A stretch of 52,228 nucleotides of DNA from Bacteroidaceae bacterium (GTDB lineage Bacteria > Bacteroidota > Bacteroidia > Bacteroidales > Bacteroidaceae). The stretch lies in NCBI GenBank assembly GCA_017938245.1, contig JAGBBX010000005.1, forward strand, positions 1-52,228. Direction: 5' to 3'. A program made the position numbers and the translations under genes. Below are positions 51,990-52,228 of this stretch, in pieces (the stretch's first letter is position 1; the number at the start of each line of letters is the position of its first letter). The notes under the pieces were generated by a model, which saw nothing but the letters and a program-made list of their open reading frames with translations, did not search any database and was not told the origin of the DNA.

Positions 51990-52228
51990 ATGGGAAAAAG
52001 TATTATACAGAAATTATTACTGTCCGATAAAAATAGAATAATCCCAAAAAGGGCTATTGACGAAGCTTATATTGCCACTTTTACCTCGAAAATACTAAAG
52101 CAAGCCCACTTTTTCATAAAATCATAAGGTTGTTCATTGGTGCGCCGTATGAAAATTAGTAAAATGGTAGATGTTTTTTGGATTAAGTGCGAGGATGTTT
52201 GAGCGAAGCGAGTTCCGCAGCACCCAAA
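51990..52228. repeat. Gene-free end with dispersed repeat, copy 2
   Basis: 52016-52072 is the second copy of the 57-base repeat at 38638 (ATTACTGTCCGATAAAAATA at its start). The last 60 bases turn GC-richer (GTGCGAGGATGTTTGAGCGA and onward) and are cut by the window edge; whether a gene begins there cannot be told. Confidence 0.7.

Noticed and set aside
52170-52228. GC-rich tail as start of an rRNA or structural RNA
   Set aside because: Too little sequence before the edge, and no recognisable rRNA or known RNA motif.

Overview
The window looks like a chromosome segment of a gut-type Bacteroidales bacterium (Bacteroides/Prevotella-like; the genus cannot be fixed from sequence alone). Grounds: many genes carry the Bacteroidetes -7 box TAnnTTTG, often with TTTG 19-21 bases upstream, and lack strong Shine-Dalgarno sites. 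The gene families are also typical: LysM plus periplasmic-binding fusion, histone H1-like peptide, WYL_2/DUF2693, UDP-glucuronate decarboxylase, TonB_C-like lipoprotein, BspA-like repeats, and a lysS-gpsA-pgi run.

Layout. (1) 1-2.2 kb: edge of an integrated element on the minus strand, with an N6-adenine DNA methyltransferase cut by the window and a DUF4942-like protein. It ends in a 178-base foldback structure and a 10-mer matching the CTnDOT-type core GTAnnTTTGC. (2) 2.4-7.8 kb: a LysM/PBP protein and a PorT-like barrel, then leftward membrane proteins, rfbD and rfbC. (3) 8.1-12.7 kb: a large secreted GH2 beta-galactosidase with a discoidin-like C-terminus, and a 58-residue histone H1-like protein. 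(4) 13.3-23.4 kb: an exopolysaccharide locus with Wza, a Wzc tyrosine kinase with a Tyr/Gly tail, a nucleotidyltransferase-CobD-like fusion, rfbA, rfbB, an EpsG/Wzy polymerase, a decayed ORF and a fucosyltransferase-like enzyme. No flippase or initiating transferase is visible. With rfbCD it supplies the four dTDP-rhamnose genes from two separate places.

(5) 23.5-33.3 kb: an AT-rich mobile island. It holds a RhuM-Fic gene with remnants of a 1040-base tandem duplication, an Mrr-like nuclease, an unrecognised 252-residue protein, a C5-cytosine methyltransferase with a palindromic operator, a catalytic-domain-only tyrosine recombinase, a WYL_2 protein, a NUMOD3 peptide, a winged-helix replication-type protein behind a promoter plus attenuator, and a large serine recombinase. 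The recombinase abuts, with overlapping divergent promoters, the 5' end of an AlaX-like tRNA-editing gene. (6) 33.3-52.2 kb: core genome with RNase Z, an ECF sigma/membrane/periplasmic-helical trio, a BspA-like secreted protein with a 53-residue partner, mazG, valS, a coiled-coil protein, a TonB_C-like lipoprotein with a decayed extension, uxs, lysS, gpsA, pgi, a HAD phosphatase and prmC.

The strongest candidates for something little described are the nucleotidyltransferase-CobD fusion in the polysaccharide operon, the unknown protein between Mrr-like nuclease and methyltransferase, and several structured noncoding elements (1941-2118, 7812-8006, 16805-16844, 43890-43987). No tRNA, rRNA or CRISPR array was seen. 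All family assignments come from reading motifs, not from database searches.
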